Positions 34,975-44,489 are shown, numbered from the stretch's first letter. The stretch: 64,000 nt of DNA from Opitutales bacterium (GCA_013215165.1 JABSRG010000004.1:1-64000), one strand, 5' to 3'. The notes: generated from the sequence alone by a model not told the origin. Translations and numbers: made by a program.

Positions 34975-35222
34975 GAAGCGGGCGCGAGGTGTTTGCTGTT
35001 TGGGCACAGATTCTTTATTCTGGGCTGCTGTGGGATTTAGAACGCATAGGGCATGCATAGCTTTTCCAAGATCGAGGCCGAGGGTGCAGGTATGTTTGTT
35101 AGCGCAATCTGCACAAATTCAGCCGCTTGGATTGTCTGACTTTGCTCAGGCTATGGATCATGTCAAAGCGTGCCCCTCCAATCATTGACGGCGATGGAGG
35201 GAAGCGCTTGAAGGGCATGAAA
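34975..35222 (+). repeat. dispersed repeat family B, copy 3 (3'-truncated)
   Basis: Shares the 75-base head with copy 2 and the central modules with copies 1 and 2, but breaks off inside the hairpin module ('gatggagggaagcgcttgaa' in place of 'gcggcgcttcgccg'). After 35222 the sequence (to 35351) is unrelated and non-coding. Confidence 0.75.
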
Positions 35223-35351
35223 AGGAGACAACATCGCGCAAACAAAGAGCAGACTATCGCCTCGATTACTGCCCTAGACTGCGTCAGTGGAAACCTCAAA
35301 AAACTCTGCATGGGCTGGTAATCATACCCACCGCTCACTTTATAGATTCGC

Positions 35352-36080
35352 TCAGTCTACATCTGCATAACAAAACCGATGAGACGTAGCGTCACCTTCA
35401 TTCAGTCGACTGCTTGTCGCCAATGCCCACTCTGGCCAATAGCGGAAGTCTACTTGGTGTGCATTGATGACAACCTGAGAAATACTCTTTGTGTGCGTCA
35501 GGGGCCTATCCACGCGCACAGAATCGCGGGGATGCGCTTCGCTGGTAATCGTGTGAAATTCGTTCAACACCCTTTGTGGACTGAGTTCTCCCTGAGCTCG
35601 AAAGTGCTCCCAAAGCTGATATCGATAACGTCTCACCTCATCAAGACGCTCCGATGATGAGGTCAGGCACAGGGGGAGTTGTTTTCTCTGAACATCTAAC
35701 TGAACGCCATCCCATGAGGCTATCTCCACACTATATCGATCCACGCGGACGCAATCGAAGGGGCTAAAATCAGAAAGTCTGAAATAGTCTTTAAGCCGAA
35801 CAAGCGATACGGATTCATCCGCCTTCAAGAGAATTGGAATAATCCCACCTCGCGAAATCTGGCCTGGTTGAGCGTTCTCATCTTGATAGCGATTGAGTAT
35901 GGCGAAGACCACGCCTTCAGCATGCGCGCCCAACCATGTCCCCCTCGACTCTTCATCGACTGGATAACAATACTCCGAGTTCGTTTCCATATGATGTGAC
36001 TCCACACGTGAACGCAGCTCATCGCGGTTCACCGATATAACGATAGAGTCTTGGTATGGCACTACTGACAGGGTGCACAT
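35352..36080 (-). CDS. TANGO2/NRDE-family protein
   Basis: A 242-residue protein of the NRDE (TANGO2) family: it begins MCTLSVVPYQDSIVISVNRD, holding the N-terminal Cys and the Asn-Arg-Asp-Glu signature, and has GTWLGAHAEGVVFAILNR, the next conserved block. It belongs to the Ntn-hydrolase fold; the TANGO2 group has been linked to haem and lipid handling, but the bacterial function is unsettled. Its start codon overlaps the stop of the DinB-like gene by one base (TGATG), indicating coupled translation. Confidence 0.8.
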   Translation of the reverse strand: MCTLSVVPYQDSIVISVNRDELRSRVESHHMETNSEYCYPVDEESRGTWLGAHAEGVVFAILNRYQDENAQPGQISRGGIIPILLKADESVSLVRLKDYFRLSDFSPFDCVRVDRYSVEIASWDGVQLDVQRKQLPLCLTSSSERLDEVRRYRYQLWEHFRAQGELSPQRVLNEFHTITSEAHPRDSVRVDRPLTHTKSISQVVINAHQVDFRYWPEWALATSSRLNEGDATSHRFCYADVD

Positions 36081-36580
36081 CAGTCGTTGCCTCTCTCATA
36101 GCTTGCAGTCGCTGGGGCTAAACCAATGTGGTCCGCTAGGCATAAGCCCCGTTGTCCAAGTAGCACCTTAATCATGGCGGCGTGATGAATGGTGTGATTG
36201 ACCACCCAGAGGATCTCGCGGAAGAGAAAGGATTCAAACTCGCCGACTTCGGTTTCGCTACAACTGATCTCAGAGACCACACGCACACTTCGATCTTTGT
36301 AGGTAAACATACACAGTTGCTCGCGGATAATCGCAATCTCCCGTTTCGCAGCATCGACATCCGTCTCCATAGGGCTCTGACGACTCCGTAAATTGTAGTC
36401 TACTACATCGCTGTCTTCGAGAAGTAGCAGGGCCTTGTAATGGTCAAGGGCATGACGCACATGACTGCCGACTCGAGTGTCGATATAAAGCACCGCCGTT
36501 TGATTATCGGGCAATTTAAGGATGGCATCCAGGATCTCTTCGATCTGGCTCAGGGTATCAATGAGAGCACTAAGCAACAT
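36080..36580 (-). CDS. DinB-like four-helix protein
   Basis: A 166-residue all-helical protein of DinB/YfiT character. Three candidate metal-binding histidines are present: one in VGSHVRHALDHYKALL and others in WVVNHTIHHAAMIKVLL, the usual pattern of this superfamily (thiol-dependent transferases or unknown function). It overlaps the OlsF-like gene by 11 bases and the TANGO2-like gene by one base, so the three are co-translated. Confidence 0.7.
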   Translation of the reverse strand: MLLSALIDTLSQIEEILDAILKLPDNQTAVLYIDTRVGSHVRHALDHYKALLLLEDSDVVDYNLRSRQSPMETDVDAAKREIAIIREQLCMFTYKDRSVRVVSEISCSETEVGEFESFLFREILWVVNHTIHHAAMIKVLLGQRGLCLADHIGLAPATASYERGND

Positions 36581-38351
36581 GTTCTGGTTCGGGTTGTGAG
36601 AAATAGCTCGAATCTTCTAGTCCGAAATAACGCTTGAGGTGCCGCTTGGGCATTTGGCGTAAGTCGAGGACGATGAGTCCATCGAGTGAGTGATTAAAGT
36701 CTTGGTTAACCGTGAAAGAGACGAACTTGCCATTGAGCGCGAGGTAATGGCGTATCAATACCGGGACTTTCAGAGCGGAATCGACGCACCCCAACAACTT
36801 GTTCAATACGGGAATCGTATAAAGTCCCTCGAGTTGCTTATCTGTCCAAGGACGCTGATTGAGCTCGATTGGATTGCGGGCTCGCACAATCTTTTTAAGC
36901 GATTCCTCGCTACCATAATATTTGAGAAGCGAGTCGCGTAACAAACAGCTGGCTAAACGCGAATACTGAGGTGAGATACTCACGCAACCAAACAGGGTGT
37001 GATAGCCGCGATGCCGGACAGTGTAGCTTCCGATGCCTTTCCACAGGAGCTCGAGAGCGTCAGGGCGTCGCTGATACTCAGAAGCCACAAACGAGCGACC
37101 CGCCTCGATGGCGGCACCAATCGAGTCCAAGAAACGTTGGTCATATCTAAAAAGCGAATGACTGTAGACACCAGCCAGTCCAGCTTGTTTGACGATCTGA
37201 TCTACCCGGCCCAGGCGGTATCCGCCGGCGATTCGCCCCTTCACCCGATCCCAGAGTAAGAGATGATCATAGAGCGGATCGAAACGGTCGCTATCCAGGG
37301 CAAGTCCCGTCCCTTCGTCGACATTACGGAAGGTTCGCTCACGTTCGATAGCCAACTGGCGCATGACCGGTCCCATTTTATCATGCGGCATCGCGTAGAC
37401 TTCAAAATCGCCCCGTTCGATCAGCCGGTAAGTGCTTTGCTTAGACAGATGATCCCGCAGCAACGCTGCGTCTAAGTCTGGACAAAGAGCATCGATATTG
37501 GCTCCAGATTTTTCCTCAATAGATTTGTTATCTTTTAGAAGCTCACAGGTAAGTCTGAGAAATCCCGTCGCTGTTTCGGGATCCTTGAACACAGCCAAAT
37601 CGCGCGCTGGAACCATGCGTCCGACATAGAGATCGAGGCGGCTCCCCTGCTTCTTGATCATAGCTCTAGGGAGTAATAGGGTGCGCAACCGTTTGTGGAT
37701 AAAGGCGGAAAGGTAGAAGGCGTTTCCATTTTTTCCAGCTACAAACATCGGAAGGAGCGGGACCTGCAGTCGCATCGCCAGGCGTGTGATCATAGGATTC
37801 CAGTTCACATCAGTGACACTCATTGACGGCACTTCAATGGTGGATACTGTACCGGCTGGAAAGATCAGGACAGCTCCACCCTTATGGACGTGCTTAATGA
37901 CTGCGCGCACACCTTTGCCATTCTCGATTTGCTTACCGGGACTGAGCACATCCACACCGATAAAAAGCTCATGAAACTCAGGAAAAATCTTGAGTAAGTC
38001 ATTGGTCAAAACCTTCAAGTCGGGTCTTATTTTCAGAAGCATCTGGGCAATCAACATTCCTTCAACCCCTCCCAGTGGATGATTTGCTACGATGAAGAGC
38101 GGTCCCGAATCTGGCACTGCATCCAACAGCTCTCGATGATGTACTGTCACATCTAGCTTCAGCTTGCCCAATACGAAATCGAGGAACGGCCCATGCTTTC
38201 CATAGCTTGATGAATGTTCCCGCAGCCACTCTTCATACCAGGCCTCCAAAGCGTCGACTCGCGAAATGTGTTTGAGAGCAGTGCGCGCCAGGGGACCTTG
38301 TTGACGCCATACGCTGAGTGGATTGTCTCGGATATTCTTCACAGTTACCAC
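36570..38351 (-). CDS. olsF: bifunctional acyltransferase, OlsF-like (ornithine/amino-acid lipid synthase)
   Basis: A 593-residue fusion. The N-terminal half (about 1-270) is a PlsC-type acyltransferase: FIVANHPLGGVEGM contains the catalytic Asn-His, and VLIFPAGTVSTIEV the substrate block. The C-terminal half (about 310-575) is a GNAT-like domain of the OlsB/haemolysin type (RERTFRNVDEGTGLALDSDR, ELLWKGIGSYTVRH). This order matches OlsF, which makes ornithine lipids by N- and then O-acylation; relatives make glycine lipids. The amino-acid headgroup cannot be told. An ATP-grasp ligase gene lies nine bases upstream. Confidence 0.75.
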   Translation of the reverse strand: MVTVKNIRDNPLSVWRQQGPLARTALKHISRVDALEAWYEEWLREHSSSYGKHGPFLDFVLGKLKLDVTVHHRELLDAVPDSGPLFIVANHPLGGVEGMLIAQMLLKIRPDLKVLTNDLLKIFPEFHELFIGVDVLSPGKQIENGKGVRAVIKHVHKGGAVLIFPAGTVSTIEVPSMSVTDVNWNPMITRLAMRLQVPLLPMFVAGKNGNAFYLSAFIHKRLRTLLLPRAMIKKQGSRLDLYVGRMVPARDLAVFKDPETATGFLRLTCELLKDNKSIEEKSGANIDALCPDLDAALLRDHLSKQSTYRLIERGDFEVYAMPHDKMGPVMRQLAIERERTFRNVDEGTGLALDSDRFDPLYDHLLLWDRVKGRIAGGYRLGRVDQIVKQAGLAGVYSHSLFRYDQRFLDSIGAAIEAGRSFVASEYQRRPDALELLWKGIGSYTVRHRGYHTLFGCVSISPQYSRLASCLLRDSLLKYYGSEESLKKIVRARNPIELNQRPWTDKQLEGLYTIPVLNKLLGCVDSALKVPVLIRHYLALNGKFVSFTVNQDFNHSLDGLIVLDLRQMPKRHLKRYFGLEDSSYFSQPEPEHVA

Positions 38352-38360
38352 TTCTACGGA

Positions 38361-39488
38361 TCAATCCGTCAGCGGATAGTTCCGCGTCAAACGCCGCTCC
38401 TCGCGTAGCCGTTCTAAGAAATAGCCCAAACGCGGAGGGCGGAGACCGTTTCGACGGTGATGGGCGCCAATTTTAAAAAGTGTGCGGTACTGCCAGGTCA
38501 GTTCCTTGAATGCAGTCAGGAGCGAGGTATCTTTGTCCCAGATATGAATAGATTCTGAGCTGGCACCATTGATTTCGACGACCTCTAGAGTCTCGCCCAA
38601 TTTCAGAGATGCGACATCGCGAAATTTCACATCGAGGCGGCCATAGAAAAATTCTGGGATGTCCGCCATGATTTCAGCGACACGAAGTCGCAGCGCCTCG
38701 GTAATAAATTCAGAAGCATTTTTGAAGATGGCGCCTTTGCTGTGACTCGCAGAAAAGACAAGCTTCACGACCTCACCGGACTCGGGCACCTCAGACCAGC
38801 GCTCACGGAAACGCGCGTGATATAGATGCTGCAACTGCCCAGCTCGCGGATCTGCCTCGACCAATTCACTCAGAGTGCGTTGCCCATCACCGACGACGTG
38901 CGGTGTATACTTAAACGTCATTGAGGGAATCGAGACCTCACCTGTCTCTGGATTTTTTACGTAAAAGATGCCTACTTCCGGCTCCCAAGATGCTAGTTGC
39001 TGGCATACGAGTTGAGCTCCCTTTGGATACAGAGAAATGACCTCGGCTAGCTGATCGCGACTCTTGATCAGCTTCACACCCACCCCACGGCAGCCGATAT
39101 CAGGCTTACACACAAAAGGCAGAGTAATGCCGATGGCTTCCGCGCTTTTTAAACAGGTATCCAGCTGCTGTGACAAAGGCCGATTCCCCACGGCGTAGAT
39201 AATCCAGGGAAGAATCACCTCGGCGGCTTTACCCGTAGCCTGTCCGAGTAATGTGCTTTTGGGCATCCCTACCATGCCCGCAACCGGCACATTGGGGTTG
39301 GCCAAGAATGGGAGCGTAAACGAACGATACCATACAGTCAGAAGAATCCATTGAACCGCGACCGGCGCATACATCACCCAAGTGGGCCAAAACTCAAAAA
39401 ATGAAACCTGCCGACCATCCGTCGTCGAAGCACTTTGGAATGCTCGATCAAAATCTACAGAAGGCGGTGTTGAGTCTACGCTGGACAT
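38361..39488 (-). CDS. ATP-grasp domain protein
   Basis: A 375-residue protein. A hydrophobic segment near residues 38-60 (YAPVAVQWILLTVWYRSFTL) suggests membrane association. The ATP-grasp core runs from LPFVCKPDIGCRGVGVKLIK (nucleotide lysine and glycine loop) to FYGRLDVKFRD and LEVVEINGASSESIHIWD (metal ligands Glu, Asn). Such enzymes join a carboxylate to an amine. Position just before an OlsF-like gene suggests a role with amino-acid lipids; this is inference. Confidence 0.75.
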   Translation of the reverse strand: MSSVDSTPPSVDFDRAFQSASTTDGRQVSFFEFWPTWVMYAPVAVQWILLTVWYRSFTLPFLANPNVPVAGMVGMPKSTLLGQATGKAAEVILPWIIYAVGNRPLSQQLDTCLKSAEAIGITLPFVCKPDIGCRGVGVKLIKSRDQLAEVISLYPKGAQLVCQQLASWEPEVGIFYVKNPETGEVSIPSMTFKYTPHVVGDGQRTLSELVEADPRAGQLQHLYHARFRERWSEVPESGEVVKLVFSASHSKGAIFKNASEFITEALRLRVAEIMADIPEFFYGRLDVKFRDVASLKLGETLEVVEINGASSESIHIWDKDTSLLTAFKELTWQYRTLFKIGAHHRRNGLRPPRLGYFLERLREERRLTRNYPLTD

Positions 39489-39512
39489 GCGGGGGGGAGT
39501 GCGCGAGGGAGC

Positions 39513-39968
39513 TTATTCTTTCAGGTCGACTAGCTTTGGGTAGGTTTCATTTGCAGTCTCTATGAAGGCGGCGCGATTTTCCTGCCAGGCTTGATCGATA
39601 TCGCGGTTGTAGTTCAGGTAAAGTTTCCCATCGAGAACTGTGAAAACTTTGGGATCGCCTTTGGCTAATTTACCCTGAGCCACAGCCCAAGCACAGTAGC
39701 CACCGAACTGAGGAGCAAAAGCTTCTGGATCAGCTTCGAAACTCATTTTATTCTCTTCACTTGCGAACAACCATGTAGCGCTGCGCCACGTAAGCTTGTG
39801 CCTCTTTGAGCCCTTCACCGGCTGATTATCCTCTGAATAATAAGAAACGGCGTCATAACCGCCCAATGCTGTTTTGCCAAACAATCCCGTGTAGATCGGA
39901 GAGTCCGCTTGTAGGAAGCTTCCTGAGAAGACTAAGAAGAGGCAGAGACAAATATGTGAATACTTCAT
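39513..39968 (-). CDS. secreted YHS-domain protein
   Basis: A 151-residue protein with a signal peptide (KYSHICLCLFLVFSGSFLQA). The mature part is a YHS-like domain: LGGYDAVSYYSEDNQPVKGS, WLFASEENKMSFEADPEAFA and FGGYCAWAVAQGK, the common form in periplasmic proteins. YHS domains are thought to bind metal or haem. Probably in the periplasm; its partner is not known. Confidence 0.85.
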   Translation of the reverse strand: MKYSHICLCLFLVFSGSFLQADSPIYTGLFGKTALGGYDAVSYYSEDNQPVKGSKRHKLTWRSATWLFASEENKMSFEADPEAFAPQFGGYCAWAVAQGKLAKGDPKVFTVLDGKLYLNYNRDIDQAWQENRAAFIETANETYPKLVDLKE

Positions 39969-39996
39969 GCGGTATCAGACGGATACATCCGAAAAC

Positions 39997-40437
39997 TTAT
40001 TCCCGAACTCGAAGTAGCTTGGCTCTTTCCCCTTGGTAAAACTCTAGGTAACACAAGAACCCCACTACATAGATACTCCCCCAAATAATTCCCGGTAAAA
40101 TCGTCGCCAAGGTATTGGGATTCCCGACCAAAGACTGAAGCGCCCAAGGAAGGCTCACAATAATGGTTAAACCTACCATGAAGCCCGTGACCATGCCCCA
40201 CAATGCACGCCCCAACTTTAGGTAGACTTGCCGCACGATATAGGTGAGAAATAAGGTCGAGGTGAACGCATAGCTCGCCTGCACCGAGCCAGTAACGGCC
40301 GCGATCCTCACGCCATCTCCCCAATTTACAAAGACTGCCCAGCCGCCGTAAACCAAGGCAGCTAGAATACCTGACAACAGGTCAAATGCCTGAACATGAC
40401 TCCGAATGAATCGGTAGAATCTGTTGGAAAAAATCAT
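39997..40437 (-). CDS. small integral membrane protein, function unknown
   Basis: A 146-residue protein with about four membrane segments (LLSGILAALVYGGWAVFVNW, SYAFTSTLFLTYIV, MVTGFMVGLTIIVSLPWALQ, IIWGSIYVVGFLCYLEF). The start at 40437 (Met-Ile-Phe-Ser-Asn) gives a compact protein; the frame is open to 40743 but would overlap fmt on the other strand. No family recognised. It is first in the minus-strand run that includes the YHS, ATP-grasp and OlsF-like genes. Confidence 0.6.
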   Translation of the reverse strand: MIFSNRFYRFIRSHVQAFDLLSGILAALVYGGWAVFVNWGDGVRIAAVTGSVQASYAFTSTLFLTYIVRQVYLKLGRALWGMVTGFMVGLTIIVSLPWALQSLVGNPNTLATILPGIIWGSIYVVGFLCYLEFYQGERAKLLRVRE

Positions 40438-40582
40438 GGCGAGAGAGGCGTTGTCGGAGGCTACGATCCACAAGGGATAAGACCAAAATCCCACAATTTT
40501 GATCAAGATCCGATTGATTTTATTCCTCTGCCGCCCTGACAACGGTTGATTTGTTCGCTCTCTACAGCGCATCATACGCCTC

Positions 40583-41584
40583 ATGCAAACCCGCCGCATC
40601 GTATTCATGGCCTCCGATCCCATCGCTCTACCAGCATTGGAATGGAGCAACGCTCCTGATAATGGACTCGAATTAGTCGCCGTTTTCACGCAACCGGATC
40701 GGCGTGTTGGGCGCGGCAAAAAACTCACACCGAATGAAGTCAAGATTTGGGCTGAAGCGAAGAATATCCAGGTTCATCAGCCCGAAAGGCTTGGAGCTGA
40801 GACCGTGCGATGGTTCCGGGAGCAGTCCATCGATCTCTGTTTGGTGATGGCATATGGACACTTCCTTAAACAGGACCTGCTCGATGCTCCGAGCTATGGC
40901 ACGCTGAACCTTCATGGATCGATCCTTCCAAGCTACCGCGGGGCATGTCCTGTCGAAGCTTCGATTTTAGATGGTTTGACGGAAACGGGAGTATCGCTGA
41001 TGCGGCTCGTCAAGAAGATGGATGCTGGGCCCGTTGTAGACGTTGAGAAGATCCCGATTTATCCCGACGACACCGCGCCTATTTTGCGCACTCGTATGGC
41101 TCATGCGTGTCCAGCCCTTCTCGATCGTGCTCTCTCGAGAGTCTTCGACGGAACAGCACCACTCGATGAACAGGATCACAAATCAGCAAGCTTTGTGCGG
41201 AGGCTGTTCAAGGCCGATGGAATCATCGATTTCTCACTCTCCGCTCAAGAAATCGAACGACGCTCCCGAGCATTTTCGCCCTGGCCTGGAACGGTGATAC
41301 GTTTTGGCGACGATAACATCAAGGTCGAGGGAGTCAAAATCGGGCGCGGCATAGACGCAACTGCTGGTACCGTAATCGAAACCGACCCAGGGCTGGGCAT
41401 ACAGTGTGGCGAGGATGCCATCTTTCCACAGAAGCTGCAGCGCCCTGGAGGTAAGATGCTCCCCACCAAAGACTTCCTAAATGGCTACAATCTGACAGTG
41501 GGCATGCGGGCAAATTGGGTTCCCTCGGAACCCGTGATCACGGCGCAACCATACGGTTATACGCAGGTTAGAAATACTCAGTAA
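40583..41584 (+). CDS. fmt: methionyl-tRNA formyltransferase
   Basis: A 333-residue enzyme that formylates initiator Met-tRNA using 10-formyltetrahydrofolate. The N-terminal domain has VMAYGHFLKQDLLDAPSYG and TLNLHGSILPSYRGACPVE with the catalytic Asn and His, then GVSLMRLVKKMDAGPVV with the Asp. The C-terminal OB-like domain (about 210-320) has ERRSRAFSPWPGT. Def is not adjacent. Divergent from the membrane protein at 40437. Confidence 0.95.
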   Translation: MQTRRIVFMASDPIALPALEWSNAPDNGLELVAVFTQPDRRVGRGKKLTPNEVKIWAEAKNIQVHQPERLGAETVRWFREQSIDLCLVMAYGHFLKQDLLDAPSYGTLNLHGSILPSYRGACPVEASILDGLTETGVSLMRLVKKMDAGPVVDVEKIPIYPDDTAPILRTRMAHACPALLDRALSRVFDGTAPLDEQDHKSASFVRRLFKADGIIDFSLSAQEIERRSRAFSPWPGTVIRFGDDNIKVEGVKIGRGIDATAGTVIETDPGLGIQCGEDAIFPQKLQRPGGKMLPTKDFLNGYNLTVGMRANWVPSEPVITAQPYGYTQVRNTQ

Positions 41585-41632
41585 TTCAAAATAGATTTGA
41601 ACGCACCGAAGCGTTTCGATGTTTAAATTTTC

Positions 41633-42247
41633 ATGACTTTTCTACTTCGCACCTTCACTCGCTTTTTTCCTTTATTTTGCATCACGACTGCATCCCTTTG
41701 GGCTCAGTCTGACGATCTACGTCTCAGAGTCGCAAACATGGCTCAAGACCTTGGACTCCTCACGCGCGAGGTGCGCGCCTTACGCTTAGAAATCGACACG
41801 CTGCGCGGTGAAAACCAGGCCCTCATCGAACGATTGAGAAATAGCGATGCACTGCGCGCTCAGATGCTCGTTCTCGGCGAGAAGCTCGACTCAGAAGTGA
41901 CTCGTATCGAAAGGGCCATCACCACATCAGATCAAGCGCTCAAGAAAGAGGTGCTCACCACAGTTGCTGATCAAATCGACCTACTCACCGCTCAAATCAG
42001 CAAGACGCTCAATGCCCTCGGACAGGTCAGCCAGACCCAACCAGCAGCGCCGACTCAGCCAAGTATCGTTTTTGACGATGACTACCCGGTCGGTGGTCTG
42101 CCCTACGAGGTGATCAGCGGTGATACCTTAAGTGGGATCGCTCAGAAAATGAAATCGCGGGTGATCTGGATTCAAAAAGCAAACAAGATTGCTGATCCCA
42201 CGAAACTTCGAGTTGGCCAAACTCTGTTCATCCCTCAAGCTGACTGA
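41633..42247 (+). CDS. secreted coiled-coil LysM protein
   Basis: A 204-residue protein with a signal peptide (residues 1-24, ending SLWAQS), a coiled coil (about 25-130: LLTREVRALRLEIDTLRGEN), a proline-rich linker and one C-terminal LysM domain (YEVISGDTLSGIAQKMKSRV to LRVGQTLFIPQ). LysM binds peptidoglycan, so it probably links the envelope to the cell wall. It lies between fmt and parB, ten bases from parB, all on one strand. Confidence 0.85.
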   Translation: MTFLLRTFTRFFPLFCITTASLWAQSDDLRLRVANMAQDLGLLTREVRALRLEIDTLRGENQALIERLRNSDALRAQMLVLGEKLDSEVTRIERAITTSDQALKKEVLTTVADQIDLLTAQISKTLNALGQVSQTQPAAPTQPSIVFDDDYPVGGLPYEVISGDTLSGIAQKMKSRVIWIQKANKIADPTKLRVGQTLFIPQAD

Positions 42248-42257
42248 TTTTTACACT

Positions 42258-43193
42258 ATGGCGCAGTCGAAAAGCAGATTGGGACGTGGATTGGGTAGCT
42301 TAATTTCTGGAGGGGTATCCGCGGCACCCAAAAAATCTCCAGCCAAAAAGGCGAACGCCCCTTCTAAGGCAGAAGCTGCGAAGACTCCTCCTACCAGCAG
42401 CACCTTCCAGTTGGTGGAGATCAGCGTGTCCAAAGTTGTAAGCAATCCATATCAGCCACGCCGAGAGTTCCGCCAAGACCAGATAATGGAACTGGCTCAC
42501 TCTATTCGCGCAGAAGGACTGCTCCAGCCCGTCGTCGTTCGAGAAAAGGACGGCAAATTCGAGCTCATTGCCGGAGAGCGCCGTCTACGGGCCTTCCAAT
42601 TCCTAAAAATCCTCAAGATACCCGCACGTATTATTACTGCCAGCGACGCGTCTAGCGCTGCCTTGGCCCTGATAGAAAATCTACAGCGCGAAGGCCTGAA
42701 TCCGATTGAGGAAGCCTACGGTTTTGCCAGCTTGATAGGCGATTTTGATCTCACCCAGGAAGAGGCCTCGGAACGAGTCGGCAAAGGCCGTGCGACCGTC
42801 GCCAACTCGCTGCGTTTGCTCAATTTAGATGAGAAAATCCAGGGCTATCTGGCAAAAGGACTTATTTCCACAGGCCATGCAAAAGTCATCCTAGGGCTGA
42901 GCGAACCGGCCGAACGCGAGATGCTGGCACAGCGCATCATCGAGCAAGGCATGAGCGTGCGTGAAGCTGAAAAAGCCTTGAAGCGCCTTAAAGACGGCAG
43001 CGGAGGTAAACATTCCCAATCAGGCAAAAGCGAAAACGCTGCTGTAGCTGACCTTGAGCGCAAATTAGCTTCTCAGCTTAACACGCCTGTATCGCTGAAG
43101 CACTCAGCCAAGAAGGGCAAAATCGTTATCGAATATTTCGGCAATGATGACCTCCAACGTGTCCTCGAACGACTCGGGCTAAGCAGCGAATAG
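42258..43193 (+). CDS. parB: chromosome-partitioning protein ParB
   Basis: A 311-residue ParB. It opens SKSRLGRGLGSLISGG, as chromosomal ParB proteins do, followed by a lysine/alanine-rich linker. VVSNPYQPRREFRQDQIMEL and FELIAGERRLRAFQ are the CTP-binding ParB/Srx blocks (Box I/II); the helix-turn-helix follows (LTQEEASERVGKGRATVANSLRLL, split here by description) and a C-terminal dimerisation domain ends the protein. ATG at 42258 fits the family; parA is not adjacent. Confidence 0.93.
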   Translation: MAQSKSRLGRGLGSLISGGVSAAPKKSPAKKANAPSKAEAAKTPPTSSTFQLVEISVSKVVSNPYQPRREFRQDQIMELAHSIRAEGLLQPVVVREKDGKFELIAGERRLRAFQFLKILKIPARIITASDASSAALALIENLQREGLNPIEEAYGFASLIGDFDLTQEEASERVGKGRATVANSLRLLNLDEKIQGYLAKGLISTGHAKVILGLSEPAEREMLAQRIIEQGMSVREAEKALKRLKDGSGGKHSQSGKSENAAVADLERKLASQLNTPVSLKHSAKKGKIVIEYFGNDDLQRVLERLGLSSE

Positions 43194-43235
43194 AATCCCG
43201 AACTCCTTCCCAACCTAGACAACCCAAACTAATTT

Positions 43236-44489
43236 ATGGACTCAAAAGTGTTTGATTACGCCAAGGAAGAATACGCCGCCCTCGGCATCGATGTTGAAGC
43301 CGTGCTCTCCCAGCTCGACGCTATCCCGATTTCCATACCCTGCTGGCAGGGCGACGATGTAGCCGGGTTCGAGAAGCCCGACGCAAAACTTGGCAGCGGC
43401 GGTGCCGTTGTCACCGGAAACTACATGGGCAAAGCGCGCAGCATCGCAGAGCTTCAATCGGACGCAGAAAAAGCCTTCTCGCTCATTCCCGGCAAAAAGC
43501 GTTTTAATCTTCACGCCAGTTACGGAGATTTCTTTGGCACATTGCCCGAACGCAACGCCATCACACCCGAAAATTTTGCTGGCTGGGCAGATTGGGCCAA
43601 TAGCCAAGATGTGAAGCTGGATTTCAATCCAACCTACTTCTCCCATCCAAAATCCGACGACGGATTCACACTCGCCAGTTTAGACGTAGGCATTCGTGAA
43701 TATTGGATCGAACATGGCATAGCCTGCCGCAAAATCGCAGAGTCTTTAGGCAAGGCAGTAGGTGAGACCGTAGTGACAAATTTCTGGATTCCAGATGGTT
43801 ATAAGGACACGCCGATCAACCGCCGAATCCACCGACAGCATCTCGAAGCATCGCTGGATAAGATCTTTGCGGAAAAAATCGATCCAGGGACTAACATCGA
43901 TGCTGTGGAATGTAAGCTGTTTGGGATCGCATCAGAATCCTACGTCGTGGGTAGCCACGAATTCTACCTCAGCTACGCAGTGAAAAATCAGATGACCCTG
44001 TGTCTCGATGCGGGCCATTTCCACCCCACGGAAACCCTGGCAGACAAAATCAGCTCTGTGATGCAATTTGTCCCTGGTCTACTTTTCCACCTGAGCCGCG
44101 GCGTCCGGTGGGACAGTGATCACGTGGTGATCGTCGACGATGCCACACAAGCTGCAGTGAGCGAAGTCGTGCGAGGAGGTTACCTCGAGCGCACTGCGAT
44201 CGGGCTCGATTTCTTCGACGCCTCGATCAACCGCGTGGCCGCTTGGGTAATCGGTGTGCGCTCCGTTCGCAAAGCCCTACTCAACGCGCTCTTAGAGCCA
44301 ACCGCAAAACTCGAAGCAGCCGAGGCAGACGGAGACTATACCGCGCGCTTGGCTTGGCTCGAGGCTTCAAAATATCTTCCCTCTCAGGTAGTATGGAATG
44401 CGTATCTCGAGCGCTCCGGCGTGCCCTCGGAGTTTGCCTGGATGGACGAGATCAAAACATATGAGCGCAACGTGTTGAGCGCTCGTTAA
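43236..44489 (+). CDS. rhaA: L-rhamnose isomerase
   Basis: A 417-residue RhaA that converts L-rhamnose to L-rhamnulose. AIPISIPCWQGDDVAGFE, FNLHASYGDF, LDFNPTYFSHPKSDDGFTLA (cut short here), NFWIPDGYKD, LCLDAGHFHPTETLADKI and GLDFFDASINRVAAW are conserved blocks carrying the metal-binding Glu, Asp and His residues. No kinase, aldolase or transporter for rhamnose adjoins it. Confidence 0.94.
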   Translation: MDSKVFDYAKEEYAALGIDVEAVLSQLDAIPISIPCWQGDDVAGFEKPDAKLGSGGAVVTGNYMGKARSIAELQSDAEKAFSLIPGKKRFNLHASYGDFFGTLPERNAITPENFAGWADWANSQDVKLDFNPTYFSHPKSDDGFTLASLDVGIREYWIEHGIACRKIAESLGKAVGETVVTNFWIPDGYKDTPINRRIHRQHLEASLDKIFAEKIDPGTNIDAVECKLFGIASESYVVGSHEFYLSYAVKNQMTLCLDAGHFHPTETLADKISSVMQFVPGLLFHLSRGVRWDSDHVVIVDDATQAAVSEVVRGGYLERTAIGLDFFDASINRVAAWVIGVRSVRKALLNALLEPTAKLEAAEADGDYTARLAWLEASKYLPSQVVWNAYLERSGVPSEFAWMDEIKTYERNVLSAR

